This document shows positions 9,393-18,318 of a stretch of DNA of 64,000 bases, one piece after another. Both the position numbers and the translations under genes were made by a program. Positions within the stretch are counted from its first letter, which is position 1, and each line of letters begins with the position of its first letter. The notes under the pieces were generated by a model, which saw only the letters and a list, made by a program, of their open reading frames with translations, ran no database searches and was not told where the DNA came from. Source of the DNA: JAGVSR01 sp963750715 (GTDB lineage Bacteria > Pseudomonadota > Alphaproteobacteria > Rhizobiales > Hyphomicrobiaceae); the NCBI GenBank assembly GCA_963750715.1, contig CAVVRP010000012.1:434001-498000 (forward strand), read 5' to 3'.

Positions 9393-9613
9393 GCTCCCGA
9401 GCTGAGCGGACCTACGGACACGCCTCACATGTCGGCAAATTCGACAAGGCGCTCGACGAAGCTCACACGAGAGGCTGAACTATGGTTGACAGCATGCTCC
9501 GGCAATGCCGGAGCGAACATGAGCGGCCACAGCTCTCGACTCTGTGTAACTTCTGGAATGGGGTCAACAGCGTTGCGTCCAGTCGCCGCCGCTAACCATC
9601 TCACGACAAGTTC

Positions 9614-9633
9614 GGGCCGATTTTGTTGCAAAA
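9614..9633. repeat. 20-bp IS-end-like repeat, solo copy
   Basis: GGGCCGATTTTGTTGCAAAA is identical to the left terminal repeat of the element at 16276-16476. No matching inverted copy was found nearby, so this looks like a solo end left by an insertion sequence. Confidence 0.5.
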
Positions 9634-9773
9634 GGCCGGCTTGAGTGGCGCTTGGTGACGACGCCCCCTTTTTCGACTGTAATGCGCCACCTCTGGCCGC
9701 TGGCTCCGCTCCGAGCGACGGCATCGACGCACTCATGGCAAGCAACCTTGACGCTACTCAAGCCACTCGACGC

Positions 9774-10300
9774 TCACGCAACGCACTCAGTGGGCGCGAT
9801 CGGCGGAGGCCGGGCCACGAGTTTCGCCAGGCGCCGTAGGTTCTGCGCGATCGCGGCGAGCGTGAACTCGAACTGAGCGCCGTGCGGACCTCGCAGACGC
9901 AGTCGGCCAAGCCGCAGGATGCGCTTCAGGTGAGCAAACAGCATCTCGATCTTCTTGCGATCCCGCCGCGTTTGCGCGAACGCTTCCGTCTTGGAGAGAG
10001 CACGGGCGACATCTCGGGCTTCCTCGTTCACATCGCGTACGATCCGTCGCGCTGGCATATTCGGGCAGCACTTGGGCTTGAGAGGACACGCTCGGCATTC
10101 AGGCACAGTGGCGATAGAACGTCGTGCGTTGTCCGTGCTGATCGTCCCTGTCGTTGTCATCGTTCGACCCGCAGGGCAGGTATAGATGTCGCGGACCTTG
10201 TCGTAGATGAAGTCTTCCCGCGAGAACGTACCATCTTCCCGCTTCGACTTGTCGAAGACCGGCACGTGTGGCCGCACTCGCTGTGCCGTATACCCTGGCA
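9774..10300 (-). mobile_element. IS1182-family transposase, C-terminal remnant
   Basis: Read on the minus strand, the frame has HVPVFDKSKREDGTFSREDF, YTCPAGRTMTTTG, a CRACPLKPKC cysteine cluster, then ALSKTEAFAQTRRDRKKIEM and LFAHLKRILRLGRLRLRG, closing with an IAQNLRRLAK tail. This is the C-terminal half of IS1182-type DDE transposases, including the RKKIEMLFAHLK region with the last acidic residue. Homology stops near 10300, and the codons before it do not continue the family, so the N-terminal half is gone. Its 5' side abuts an unrelated transporter remnant on the opposite strand. Confidence 0.75.
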
Positions 10301-10319
10301 CAGAAACGTGGGAGCCATG

Positions 10320-10530
10320 CTCAACATTCCGATCGAACCTTGGGACACGGACCGCATCAGCAACATCACATTCCACCGCTGGGCCTCGACACGACCGGCG
10401 CGGCGACCTGGCTCGATCCAAAGTCGGGCTCTGAGGTCTCTACCGCCGCGGGCTTCACCTTCAACTGGCAGAACCCTGCGACCGATTACAAGACCGGCAC
10501 CGAGTTCCTCGTCGAGATTGACGGGCGTGG
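10320..10530 (+). pseudogene. Remnant of a phenol-meta-pathway-type outer-membrane transporter
   Basis: At about 10380-10525 one frame reads GLDTTGAATWLDPKSGSEV, then TAAGFTFNWQNPATDYKTG and TEFLVEI. This resembles the barrel segment of the Phenol_MetA_deg (SphA-like) transporter family as I remember it. A preceding stretch in another frame (LNIPIEPWDTDRISNI) may belong to the same gene. Both ends are missing: the IS1182 remnant lies on the 5' side and unrelated sequence follows. The sulfatase 1 kb upstream may have belonged to the same segment. Confidence 0.5.
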
Positions 10531-10711
10531 GCCAGAATGTTCGCGATGCTCATGACTTCTGCTTGTAGCCCTTATTCCCCGTTCGCTGAGGCGCAACGTC
10601 CTGTCCGCTATGCGGGTTAGACCTGCTGCGATGCGGACGTCGCCAGCACGGCAGCCCCTGAGCGGGAGGCCGATCCTGTTTCTAAGACGGCGTATATGGC
10701 AGACTGAACGC

Positions 10712-11137
10712 ATGGAGCAACGGATCACCCTCATCACTCTCGGCGTGCGGGACTTGGAGAAGAGCACCGCGTTCTTTGAGAGACTCGGCTGGCGACGCTC
10801 GTTAAGGGAGGCCGTCGGCGTAACTTTTTTTCAGTGCGGCTGTATCGCCGTCTCCCTCTTTCCCAGACCCGAGCTTGCCAAAGACGCAGGTGTTTCGCCG
10901 CATGGTGAGGGCTTCGGCGGTTTCGCGATCGCCTACAACACGCGCATGAAGGAAGACGTCGATACGGTTTTGGTCGAGGCGAAGTTTGCTGGTGCCGAGA
11001 TCGTGAAGCCGGCTCAAGAGGCGTTCTGGGGCGGGTACTCAGGTTACTTTCGCGACCTGGATGGTCACCTGTGGGAGGTGGCTTGGAATCCAGGCTTTGT
11101 GCTTGATGAGAGCGGGGCAGTTCGACTGCCGGAATGA
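10712..11137 (+). CDS. VOC (glyoxalase/bleomycin-resistance fold) family protein
   Basis: A 141-residue single-domain VOC protein. The start chosen is the ATG at 10712, because MEQRITLITLGVRDLEKS is the normal N-terminus of the family; codons upstream in the same frame look non-coding. The second beta-alpha-beta-beta-beta unit ends GGYSGYFRDLDGHLWEVAWNP, a typical metal-ligand Glu region. Members bind a divalent metal and act as isomerases, dioxygenases or binding proteins, so the reaction is open. No ribosome-binding site is obvious, and the gene is isolated among remnants. Confidence 0.8.
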   Translation: MEQRITLITLGVRDLEKSTAFFERLGWRRSLREAVGVTFFQCGCIAVSLFPRPELAKDAGVSPHGEGFGGFAIAYNTRMKEDVDTVLVEAKFAGAEIVKPAQEAFWGGYSGYFRDLDGHLWEVAWNPGFVLDESGAVRLPE

Positions 11138-11366
11138 CGGATTCGAAAGTCGCCTCTTGGCCCTAACCGCCAGTTGACAGATGTGCACTATGTCGTCGGA
11201 AGTCGGGGATGGAACTGACGTACCTCGTGGCTGATAAGAAGCCACCTTTCCGGTGACGTCTGGCATACCCCGTACTCAGATTGGCCGTGACTCGACCCAG
11301 CGCCGGGGAACCGCGATTGCCGCTTGAAGACCCCGACGAGAACCCCGGTACAGCCGAGCCCGATCG

Positions 11367-11645
11367 TATCTGCGGGCGAACGGCTTCAAAACATACGTCG
11401 TCTCCGGTGGTGGGGCGGACTTCTTGCGCGTGTGGTCCGAACGCGTCTATGGCATCGTGCCCGAGCAGGTGGTAGGGTCGCACGGTCAGGTCAGGTACGA
11501 GATGCGCGACGGCAAGCCGGTGCTAGTGAAGACCCTCGACACGATCTTTGTGGACGACAAGGAGAGTAAGCCGGTTGGCATTCATCAAATGATCGGTCGC
11601 CGTCCGGTGATGGCCTTTGGCAATAGCGACGGCAAACTGCAACAG
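11367..11645 (+). pseudogene. HAD-family phosphatase remnant
   Basis: The frame reads YLRANGFKTYVVSGGGADF, LRVWSERVYGIVPEQVVGS and then PVMAFGNSDGKLQQ, which are the motif II-to-motif IV part of HAD-superfamily phosphatases. The N-terminal DxD nucleophile region is missing. The open frame that continues past 11645 encodes an unrelated protein, so this is the left half of an accidental fusion. Sequence from 11138 to 11366 has no supported gene. Confidence 0.6.
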
Positions 11646-11955
11646 GATCTGATTGATGCGGTCGCCCCCTTCACGGTTGAAACTGCCACGTCGAACGCCT
11701 TCGTCACTACGCCCGACGATCTCATCATCAAACCGTCCCTGATCGAGTATGTGTCAACCTTTGTGTCGAAGAGTACCGGCGAAAGTTTCAAACCCCACGT
11801 CACCACGGGCGTCGCCCCCCAAGACGTTTCTCGACGAGATGCTAAAGGACCCGTTCGACTCATTTTCCTTCGCACCATCCAGCGCTGCCGTGTACCAGCT
11901 GGGCCAATACGGAACGGCCGCCAAGAAACTGAAGGAGTGGAGCTATAGGCCTTGA
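11646..11955 (+). pseudogene. 2'-5' RNA-ligase-superfamily remnant fused in frame to the HAD remnant
   Basis: In frame with the HAD piece, the sequence changes to LIDAVAPFTVETATSNAFV and then KPHVTTGVAP, where HVT is the H-x-T motif of the 2H phosphoesterase fold. At about 11818 the frame shifts, and a second frame continues DEMLKDPFDSFSF, VYQLGQYGTAAKKLKEW to a stop. The first H-x-T half is absent. Family placement rests on motif memory and should be treated as provisional. Confidence 0.45.
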
Positions 11956-12088
11956 GGTAACGGTGCGCGTTGCTGCGCGCAATGGTCAACACCCCGGGGC
12001 TTCATCATGAACTTGAATCCAGCCAGTTGGGCATGGGATCGGGACGGCTCTCTCTCGTAATAAGCGTCGATGCAAATGGAGACTTTGT

Positions 12089-12676
12089 ATGCCAGCACAA
12101 ACCTACCCTCCCGGCACCGTCCGGATGCGGCCAATGCTAGACGCTCTTGCTAGAAACTGGTGGCTCATTCTTCTACGCGGCATCTGCGCCATCATTTTCG
12201 GCGTTCTCACCATTTTGTGGCCGGGACTTTCGCTGCTGACGCTGGTGCTGCTCTACGGTGTGTTCGCGCTCTTCGACGGCGGGCTCGCGATCGGAGCTGC
12301 GATTATCGGCGGGACGCCGGCGCCGCGCTGGTGGCTCGCGCTCGTCGGGCTGCTCGGGATTGCGGCTGGAGCGCTCACGCTCGTGTGGCCTGGCATCACC
12401 GGCTTCGTGCTTCTATTCTTGATCGCCGGCTGGGCCATTGTTGCTGGCGTTTTCGAGATTGTCGGCGCTATTAAGCTGCGCAAAGAGATCGAGGGTGAGT
12501 GGTGGTTGATTGCCACAGGCATCCTTTCGGTCCTGTTCGGTGTGCTGATCCTGATGTTTCCGGGCGCGGGCGCGCTCGGCATCGCCTTCGCCATCGGCTG
12601 GTTTGCGATCGTGTATGGCGCGCTACTCGTCGGCTTATCGTGGCGGCTCAAGAAGCACGCAGAAGTCAAGATTTAA
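12089..12676 (+). CDS. HdeD-family (DUF308) membrane protein
   Basis: A 195-residue inner-membrane protein with six hydrophobic segments in three pairs, the DUF308 repeat layout of HdeD proteins. Typical repeat elements are seen: GVLTILWPGLSLLTLVLLYG, AGALTLVWPGITGFVLLFL and GVLILMFPGAGALGIAFAI. The ATG at 12089 has GGAG upstream; ATGs at 12125 and 12134 are alternatives that would still leave the first helix intact. E. coli HdeD is linked to acid resistance, but rhizobial members are mostly uncharacterised. It stands alone. Confidence 0.85.
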   Translation: MPAQTYPPGTVRMRPMLDALARNWWLILLRGICAIIFGVLTILWPGLSLLTLVLLYGVFALFDGGLAIGAAIIGGTPAPRWWLALVGLLGIAAGALTLVWPGITGFVLLFLIAGWAIVAGVFEIVGAIKLRKEIEGEWWLIATGILSVLFGVLILMFPGAGALGIAFAIGWFAIVYGALLVGLSWRLKKHAEVKI

Positions 12677-13012
12677 TGCTGGTGATTTCTGATCATGCCG
12701 CTCCTGCAAGTGCGAGTACCAGCGGCGGCAGATGTCTGAATTGGGTCAAGGCCTGCCCTACCGGCTACGTCTGCGCGACGGCAGCTCTACACCTGCCAGC
12801 AGACGTTCCGCTCCTGTTTGACAGCTAGACCCTCACGAGCAGACGCACCTGCTGGGGCCGGGAATGGTGAAGATGGGCCACAAGCCGTCATCGGCGTTCG
12901 ATGGCAGCAGCTCGATTAGACCCCGCACCTCGTCTCGCGCTCAAGCGTAAACGAGATTGGGGCTGCTCGGCACATCTTTTGAGCCTGACATGGATCAAGC
13001 CAGGAGGTAAAC
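12677..13012. other. Gap with no supported gene
   Basis: The frames here are short and out of step with family-like sequence. The only clear signal is AGGAGGT at its right end, the ribosome-binding site of the following cyclase gene. Confidence 0.4.
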
Positions 13013-13861
13013 ATGCACTATTCACATACTCGACGCGCGATGGTTGCTCGCCCTGGCGGGCCGCTGATGATCGGTCTCGGGCTCGCGATGACTCTGGCGG
13101 CGGCCTTGCCGCTCCCGGCTTCGGCGGACGCGCCGTCCTCGCTTGCGGACGCCTACAAGATCATTGCCGGCAAGCAGACGGTCGACCTGACTCACACGTT
13201 TGGCGTTGGCACCCCGGTCTGGAGCGGATTTGGACAAGCCTCCATTTCGGCGGCCTCCGATCCGAAGACCCACGAACCCTATATGATTGAAAAGCACGGC
13301 TTCCGCACGAACTTCTTCTCGATGGTCGGCCAATACGGCACCCACGTCGATCCGCCCGCCCACTTCGCTCCGGACGGGATCACGATGGACAAGATCCCGA
13401 TCTCGCAGATGATCCTGCCGCTCGTGGTGTTCGACGACACGAAGTATTTCGCAAAGGACGAGAACCACGCGCTGACGGTCGGCGACATCAACGACTGGGA
13501 GAAGGAGCATGGGCAAGTGCCCAAGGGCGCCTTCGCCGCGCTTCGCACTGACATGTACAAGGACTGGGACACCGATCCCGAGCGCTTCAAGCGAGCGCCA
13601 TTTCCGGCTTGGACCCTCGACGCCGTCAAGTTTCTGTGCGAGGAGCGCGGAGTGACGGCCATCGGTCATGAAGGCCTCGACACGGACACGACCGAAAGAA
13701 TGGAGTCGGAAACATGGCTCTTGAAAAACGGCAACTACCAGATCGAGGTGATGTCCAATCTCGACAAGGTACCAGCGACGGGGTCGATCATCGTTGTGAC
13801 CTGGCCCAAGGTCGAGAACGGCTTCGGCTTCCCGGCCCGCGCCTTCGCGATACTCCCGTGA
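13013..13861 (+). CDS. Exported cyclase-family (kynurenine-formamidase-like) metal hydrolase
   Basis: A 282-residue protein of the Cyclase family (PF04199), whose members include bacterial kynurenine formamidase and metal-dependent amide or lactone hydrolases. The start is fixed by an AGGAGGT site 5 bases upstream. An N-terminal hydrophobic stretch ending PASADA (about residues 19-40) predicts export, unlike cytoplasmic KynB. The metal-binding signature is YGTHVDPPAHF (about residues 105-115), and a later AIGHEGLDTDTT region holds the second half of the active site. No tryptophan-pathway gene is adjacent, so the substrate is open. Confidence 0.82.
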   Translation: MHYSHTRRAMVARPGGPLMIGLGLAMTLAAALPLPASADAPSSLADAYKIIAGKQTVDLTHTFGVGTPVWSGFGQASISAASDPKTHEPYMIEKHGFRTNFFSMVGQYGTHVDPPAHFAPDGITMDKIPISQMILPLVVFDDTKYFAKDENHALTVGDINDWEKEHGQVPKGAFAALRTDMYKDWDTDPERFKRAPFPAWTLDAVKFLCEERGVTAIGHEGLDTDTTERMESETWLLKNGNYQIEVMSNLDKVPATGSIIVVTWPKVENGFGFPARAFAILP

Positions 13862-14319
13862 GGCGACTTGACCCTTGCACAGCCATGCCAGTTAGAAAGC
13901 TCGCGCCTGCCCCTGGATGACCGGGACGGGCCATGTGTGGACGGCTCCGGGTTGTCAAGGATCGTGAGCACGTTGCAGCTTTGGTCGGCGCAGCCATGTG
14001 TTCGGCCTTTCGATGCGGCTCACAGGGTCGCTGGCCATAATGCCTTCCGCGGATCAGGTCCGGGTCAAAACCCCGCATTCGACGATGCTGTGGCCCGAGT
14101 GGGGTGTCCTGATCTCCGGATCGACCGGTTCTGCATTACGTGCTGTTGGCCCTTTCCAACCGTTCCCTCACGCCGTTGCCGGCGCGATCTCGTCCAATGT
14201 CGGCTGTCCTCATCGGGCCAATGCGACGGTGGATATATGTGCTCAACGCAGGTGATTGATAGCGATAGACGCCGCACGGCAAATGCTCACCAGCGCATAG
14301 CTAACCACGCGACGCATTC
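13862..14319. other. 458-bp gap with no supported gene
   Basis: Frames crossing this stretch (for example 13868-14473 plus) run into the downstream gene on the other strand and show no family resemblance. No clear hairpin, repeat or RNA gene was seen. Confidence 0.4.
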
Positions 14320-14754
14320 CTATTTCAACGTAATCGCGAGCCCACTCAGGTCCGCGTTCGCTATCAATCCGACCTGTCTACCGCTCAGCTCCAGCACGGC
14401 GCCCTTCTGGTTGGTCAACACGATCGCTCGCGCTCCAGTGCCGACGGCAAGCCCCGCGCCGGCCGCTGCGTAGACGCCCGCGACGTCCGACGGCCGGCTG
14501 ATGTTGCTCACCCTGCCTCGAAGCACGGTCTTCGAGCCGCCGAACACGAGACCATAGTCCAGCCCGCCTGTTGACAGTGCATAGGTCCTGCCGTGGAAGT
14601 TGAGGGTGCCGCTCCCACCGGAACCGCCGATGATCCAGCCCGCCTTGTAGATCGTGAGCGTCACGTACCCGCTGTCGGCATAGCTGGCGGAGGACGAGTT
14701 GGCGAAGGCCACTAGCGCTACCAGCGCAGTTCGAACGGCGGTTAAGATTTTCAT
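14320..14754 (-). CDS. Small exported protein of unknown function
   Basis: A 144-residue protein with a signal peptide (MKILTAVRTALVALVAFA, cleavage near SYADS). The mature part is Gly/Ser-rich with alternating beta-strand pattern: VTLTIYKAGWIIGGSGGSG, TYALSTGGLDYGLVFGG and VGTGARAIVLTNQKGAVLE. It reads like a small secreted or outer-membrane-associated beta protein. AGGATTGCCC precedes the ATG, giving a weak ribosome-binding site. I do not recognise the family; the DUF1134/EipA type was considered but key segments do not match. Confidence 0.6.
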   Translation of the reverse strand: MKILTAVRTALVALVAFANSSSASYADSGYVTLTIYKAGWIIGGSGGSGTLNFHGRTYALSTGGLDYGLVFGGSKTVLRGRVSNISRPSDVAGVYAAAGAGLAVGTGARAIVLTNQKGAVLELSGRQVGLIANADLSGLAITLK

Positions 14755-14971
14755 TGGGCAATCCTCCCGGATTGTTTAAGAGCTGGCGCCGCGAAGCAGG
14801 GACACCCACCAAGTTTAAGCGATCGATTCGGAACGGAAGATGTTCGCTGCTCCTGTGCTGAACAAGTCGACGTCTGGACTGCTTGGGCAGAGCTGACTTG
14901 CTCTGCCCTCCTAAACACCGCCTAGCGCGCGCTTCTGACCGACCGTAGCATTCAAGTCTGGAGAAATTCCC

Positions 14972-15094
14972 ATGGCCCGCATCCTTGCACCGACGATCGA
15001 TACAGCTCCGGCCGCTTCGCAGCCTCAGCTGGCCGCAGTAAAGACGCAGCTCGGCGTCGAGCCCAACATGTTTCGCACGATTGCTCATAGCCCG
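14972..15094 (+). pseudogene. AhpD/carboxymuconolactone-decarboxylase-like N-terminal remnant
   Basis: The frame starts MARILAPTIDTAPAAS and continues QLAAVKTQLGVEPNMFRTIA, the usual N-terminus of peroxidase-related AhpD-fold proteins. After HSP the match ends, before the catalytic CxxC, and the DNA changes to a DUF1348-like gene. It is a truncated 5' piece of about 41 codons. Confidence 0.5.
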
Positions 15095-15503
15095 CCCGAT
15101 CAAAAAGGGTCGCATGGCCGAGGACGGTTGGAACTCGCGCGATCCCGATCGCGTGACCCTCGCCTACAGACAGCCAATGGCGCAACCGCTCTGAGTTTCC
15201 CAAGGGCGTGACGAGATCGTCGCATTTTTGAGCGCCAAATGGGTGCGTGAACTGGACTACCGCCTGTTCAAGGAGATCTGGGCCTTCTCGGACAATCTCA
15301 TCGCGGTTTTCCTACGAATGGCATAACCCGAGCGGGCAGTGGTTTCGGTCCTGCGGCAATGAGAATTGGGATTTCGATGCGCACGGGCTCAAGCAGAAGC
15401 ACTTCGCCAGCATCAACGATCTGCCGATCACCGGAAGTGAGCGTAAGTACCATTGGCCGCTTGGCCCGACGATCGCTTCAGTCTCAGCGAACTCGGGCTC
15501 TGA
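15095..15503 (+). pseudogene. DUF1348 (NTF2-like) gene with several frameshifts
   Basis: Across three frames the DUF1348 sequence can be followed: MAEDGWNSRDPDRVTLAY, then GRDEIVAFLSAKWVRELDYR, LFKEIWAFSDNLIAV, then the FSYEWHNPSGQWFRS frame, NENWDFDAHGLKQKHF, ASINDLPITGSERKYHWPLG, and finally SLSELGL before a stop at 15501. Frame changes occur near 15180-15200, 15290-15320 and 15470. The 5' end is fused to the AhpD-like remnant. Decay is multi-lesion, so this is a true pseudogene rather than a single error. Confidence 0.65.
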
Positions 15504-15531
15504 CATACAAGAAGAATAGGAGGCACCTATC

Positions 15532-16275
15532 ATGGGACACAAGTATGCAGAACTCGCCTTCACACCCACGGTGAAAGCGGCGCAGGAACAGAACGGCAGC
15601 CGCCGCGCCAATTCGCGAGAGGAAGCCGGCGAAGACCACCATGGCCGTCTCGGTCCGAATGAAGCCGCTTTCATCGCCGCGCGCGACAGCTTCTATATGG
15701 CGACTGTTAGCGAGACCGGCTGGCCTTACATCCAACACCGCGGCGGCCCTGTTGGGTTCGTGCACGTACTCGACGAGATGACGATTGGCTTGGCTGATTT
15801 CCGAGGAAATCGTCAGTACGTCAGCGTCGGCAACTTGCAGACCGACGACCGCGTTTCACTGTTCCTGATGGACTACCCCAACCGCGCGCGGCTCAAGATT
15901 CTCGGCCGTGCGCGCATCGTGGACGTCAATGACCACGAAACGCTCCAACGCCTTTCAATGCCTGACTACAAGGCGCAGGTTGAGCGCGGAATCCTGATTT
16001 CAGTCGAAGCCTTTGATTGGAACTGTCCACAGCACATCACGCCACGCTTCACATTAGCCGAGATCGAGGTAGGCACAGCACCACTCCGCCAACGCATCGC
16101 GGAGCTGGAACGCAGCGTTGCTATTGAAAGCGAAGGAACCGTCCTAGAAATCGGTGTTCAGGTAGGTTTCGCGTCAGTCTTTTCGACCGCAGGCGAGAAA
16201 CGGCATAACCGCTTTGGGTCATCTTTCGCCGGTCCGCCGCCGTCGGCGCCGATGAGGGGCAGAACGTTCGGCTAA
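15532..16275 (+). CDS. Pyridoxamine 5'-phosphate oxidase-like flavin-binding protein, probably with a replaced C-terminus
   Basis: A 247-residue protein with an AGGAGG site upstream of the ATG. Residues 40-190 form a PNPOx-like split-barrel domain: FYMATVSETGWPYIQHRGGP, GLADFRGNRQYVSVGNL, DRVSLFLMDYPNRARLKIL and ITPRF. These proteins bind FMN or F420-like cofactors and act as oxidoreductases of unknown substrates. After EIGVQVGFASVF the last 35 or so residues look non-native, and the stop codon TAA is directly followed by the left repeat of the insertion element at 16276. The original 3' end may therefore have been lost to that insertion. Confidence 0.72.
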   Translation: MGHKYAELAFTPTVKAAQEQNGSRRANSREEAGEDHHGRLGPNEAAFIAARDSFYMATVSETGWPYIQHRGGPVGFVHVLDEMTIGLADFRGNRQYVSVGNLQTDDRVSLFLMDYPNRARLKILGRARIVDVNDHETLQRLSMPDYKAQVERGILISVEAFDWNCPQHITPRFTLAEIEVGTAPLRQRIAELERSVAIESEGTVLEIGVQVGFASVFSTAGEKRHNRFGSSFAGPPPSAPMRGRTFG

Positions 16276-16476
16276 GGGCCGATTTTGTTGCAAAACTCCG
16301 CTCTGGAGACTATCGAGCAAGATTAATTTTGATCGGATGGAATTTAAAGGCCGCTCTTTCGATCCGGTGCGAATCCTATGCTTCGCTAAGGGCTCGCAGA
16401 GAATCAGAATTTCAGACGTGCGCTGATGGCCGCGCTCCGAATGACCCTGAAATTTGTTTTGCAACAGTACCGGCCA
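16276..16476. mobile_element. 201-bp element with terminal inverted repeats (MITE-like or IS remnant)
   Basis: The left end GGGCCGATTTTGTTGCAAAA (16276-16295) is matched in inverted orientation by the right end at 16458-16476, with 16 of 19 positions complementary. The left end is also identical to a solo copy at 9614-9633. The interior has no transposase frame I can recognise. No convincing target-site duplication is seen. TGTTGCAAA-type ends are known from several IS families; the family was not assigned. From 16477 to 16628 nothing else is supported. Confidence 0.55.
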
Positions 16477-16628
16477 GAAGCAGAAGCGGCACTCGTAAGG
16501 CATGCCTGTTCAGCGTGCCCAAAACGTCTGGCTCGGGCCGCAGCGGCGGCTTTCCTGTTTTTTGTTGATTTATCGCGGCATGCTTGATCAAGATAATCGT
16601 CGTGGAAGTTGAGAGGCTTACTCAATCG

Positions 16629-18318
16629 ATGCCGCATGATACGCCGCTGATTGCGACCATTGTGGTCGCCCTATCCTTGGCCTTCGCGTTCGGCACGCTG
16701 GCGCAGCGCATTCGCGTATCTCCGATCGTCGGCTACTTGCTAGCCGGCGTCATAATAGGACCTTTTACGCCCGGCTTTGTTGCCGATCAAAACCTAGCGA
16801 CTGAACTCGCCGAGATCGGCATCATCCTGCTGATGTTCGGTGTCGGCCTCCACTTCTCCCTGTCCGAACTCTTGTCTGTCCGCGCGATCGCAGTGCCGGG
16901 CGCGCTCGTCCAGATCGCTTCGGCGACGCTGCTTGGCGTTGGACTGCGCCGCGTCATTTCGATGGATGCTTGGTGCTGGCCTTGTATTCGGCCTTGCCCT
17001 ATCGGTCGCCAGCACTGTCGTTTTGTTGCGCGCTTTGCAGGAGCGCCGTCTCATCACCTCTGAGCTGGGGCGGATCGCCGTCGGTTGGCTCATCGTCGAA
17101 GACCTGGTCATGGTCCTGACCTTGGTCGCTCTGCCTGCACTGGCACCCCTTCTCACCCCCGGCGGCGCCGTGCCAGGCACTGGACCGTCGAGCAACATTG
17201 CGATGACGCTCGGTATAACGATGATCAAGGTAGTCGCATTTTTCGCCGTAATGATGCTAGTTGGTCGGCGCGTCATACCCGCGATCCTGCACTACATCGC
17301 TCATACGGGCTCGCGCGAGCTGTTTCGCCTTGGGGTCCTCACTATCGCCCTCGGTGTAGCTTTTGGGGCAGCGAAACTCTTCGGCGTCTCCTTCGCTCTC
17401 GGCGCTTTCTTCGCCGGAATGATCCTAAGCGAAAGTCAACTTAGCCAGCAGGCGGCCAACGAGACACTTCCCCTGCGGGATGCCTTTGCAGTGCTGTTCT
17501 TTGTATCGGTCGGCATGCTGGTCAACCCCGCCATTGTCGTGGAGAACTTCAGCGCTGTCGTAGCGACTGTCGCAATCATCGTTTTCGGCAAGTCGCTGGC
17601 TGCGCTCGCCATCGTCATGGCCTTCGGGCACCCACTGCGGACGGGACTGTTCATCGCCGCGAGCCTGGCCCAGATAGGGGAGTTCTCATTCATTCTCGCA
17701 GGCCTCGGCGTCACGCTCAACCTGCTGCCAGAGGAAGGTCGCGAGCTTATTCTGGCAGGCGCAATCGTTTCGATCATGTTAAATCCGCTGCTCTTTGTCC
17801 TGCTAGAGAAGTTCGGCCCGGGCGTTGAGCCCGAGAAGGCGGCCGCTGCAAACAGGCTGGACGCGCACCCGAATCCTGATTTCGTGACAAAGCAGCAGGG
17901 CCACATCGTCCTCATTGGATTCGGTCGTGTCGGAAGCATTATCGGTAATCGGCTTATCGAAAGGAGGGAGCCGGTACTAGTCATCGACGACAACGAGGAG
18001 ACCGTCGCAAAGCTGCGCGCGCGTAACGTGGAGGCGTTGGCCGCCAATGGCGTCACCTCGGTCGCCTCCGCGAACCTTACGGCGGCAAAGCAGCTCATCG
18101 TTTCCATTCCCGACTGCTTCGAGGCAGGGCAGATTGTGGCGCAGGCCCGCGCTGCCAACGCAGACCTCGTAATCATCGCTCGCGCTCACTCCGATGTCGA
18201 GGAAAAGTACCTGAAACGATACGGCGCTACGCAGACTGTCCAGGCCGCAAAGGAAACGGCCGAAGCCATGCTGGCGACGGTCGACGCATCAAAAGTGAAT
18301 GGGGCGAACGAGACGTGA
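16629..18318 (+). pseudogene. ybaL: YbaL/KefB-type CPA2 cation:proton antiporter with one frameshift
   Basis: CPA2 antiporters exchange K+ or Na+ for protons across the inner membrane. The start at 16629 gives MPHDTPLIATIVVALSLAF, the usual YbaL N-terminus; the upstream TTG at 16584 is less likely. The first frame carries the first helices (GYLLAGVIIGPF, GIILLMFGVGLHFS) to about 16960. There the frame moves by one base, and the rest (LGAGLVFGLALSVASTVVLL, GAFFAGMILSESQLS, then a TrkA-N domain from HIVLIGFGRVGS) runs to 18318. The total length implies one extra base, about 562 residues if repaired, normal for YbaL. The lesion is either genuine or a sequencing error; apart from it the gene looks well kept. 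Confidence 0.82.

Noticed and set aside
9480..9530. Short palindrome around GCTCCGGCAATGCCGGAGC
   Set aside because: Loop too small for a normal terminator and no gene ends here; chance in GC-rich DNA is likely.
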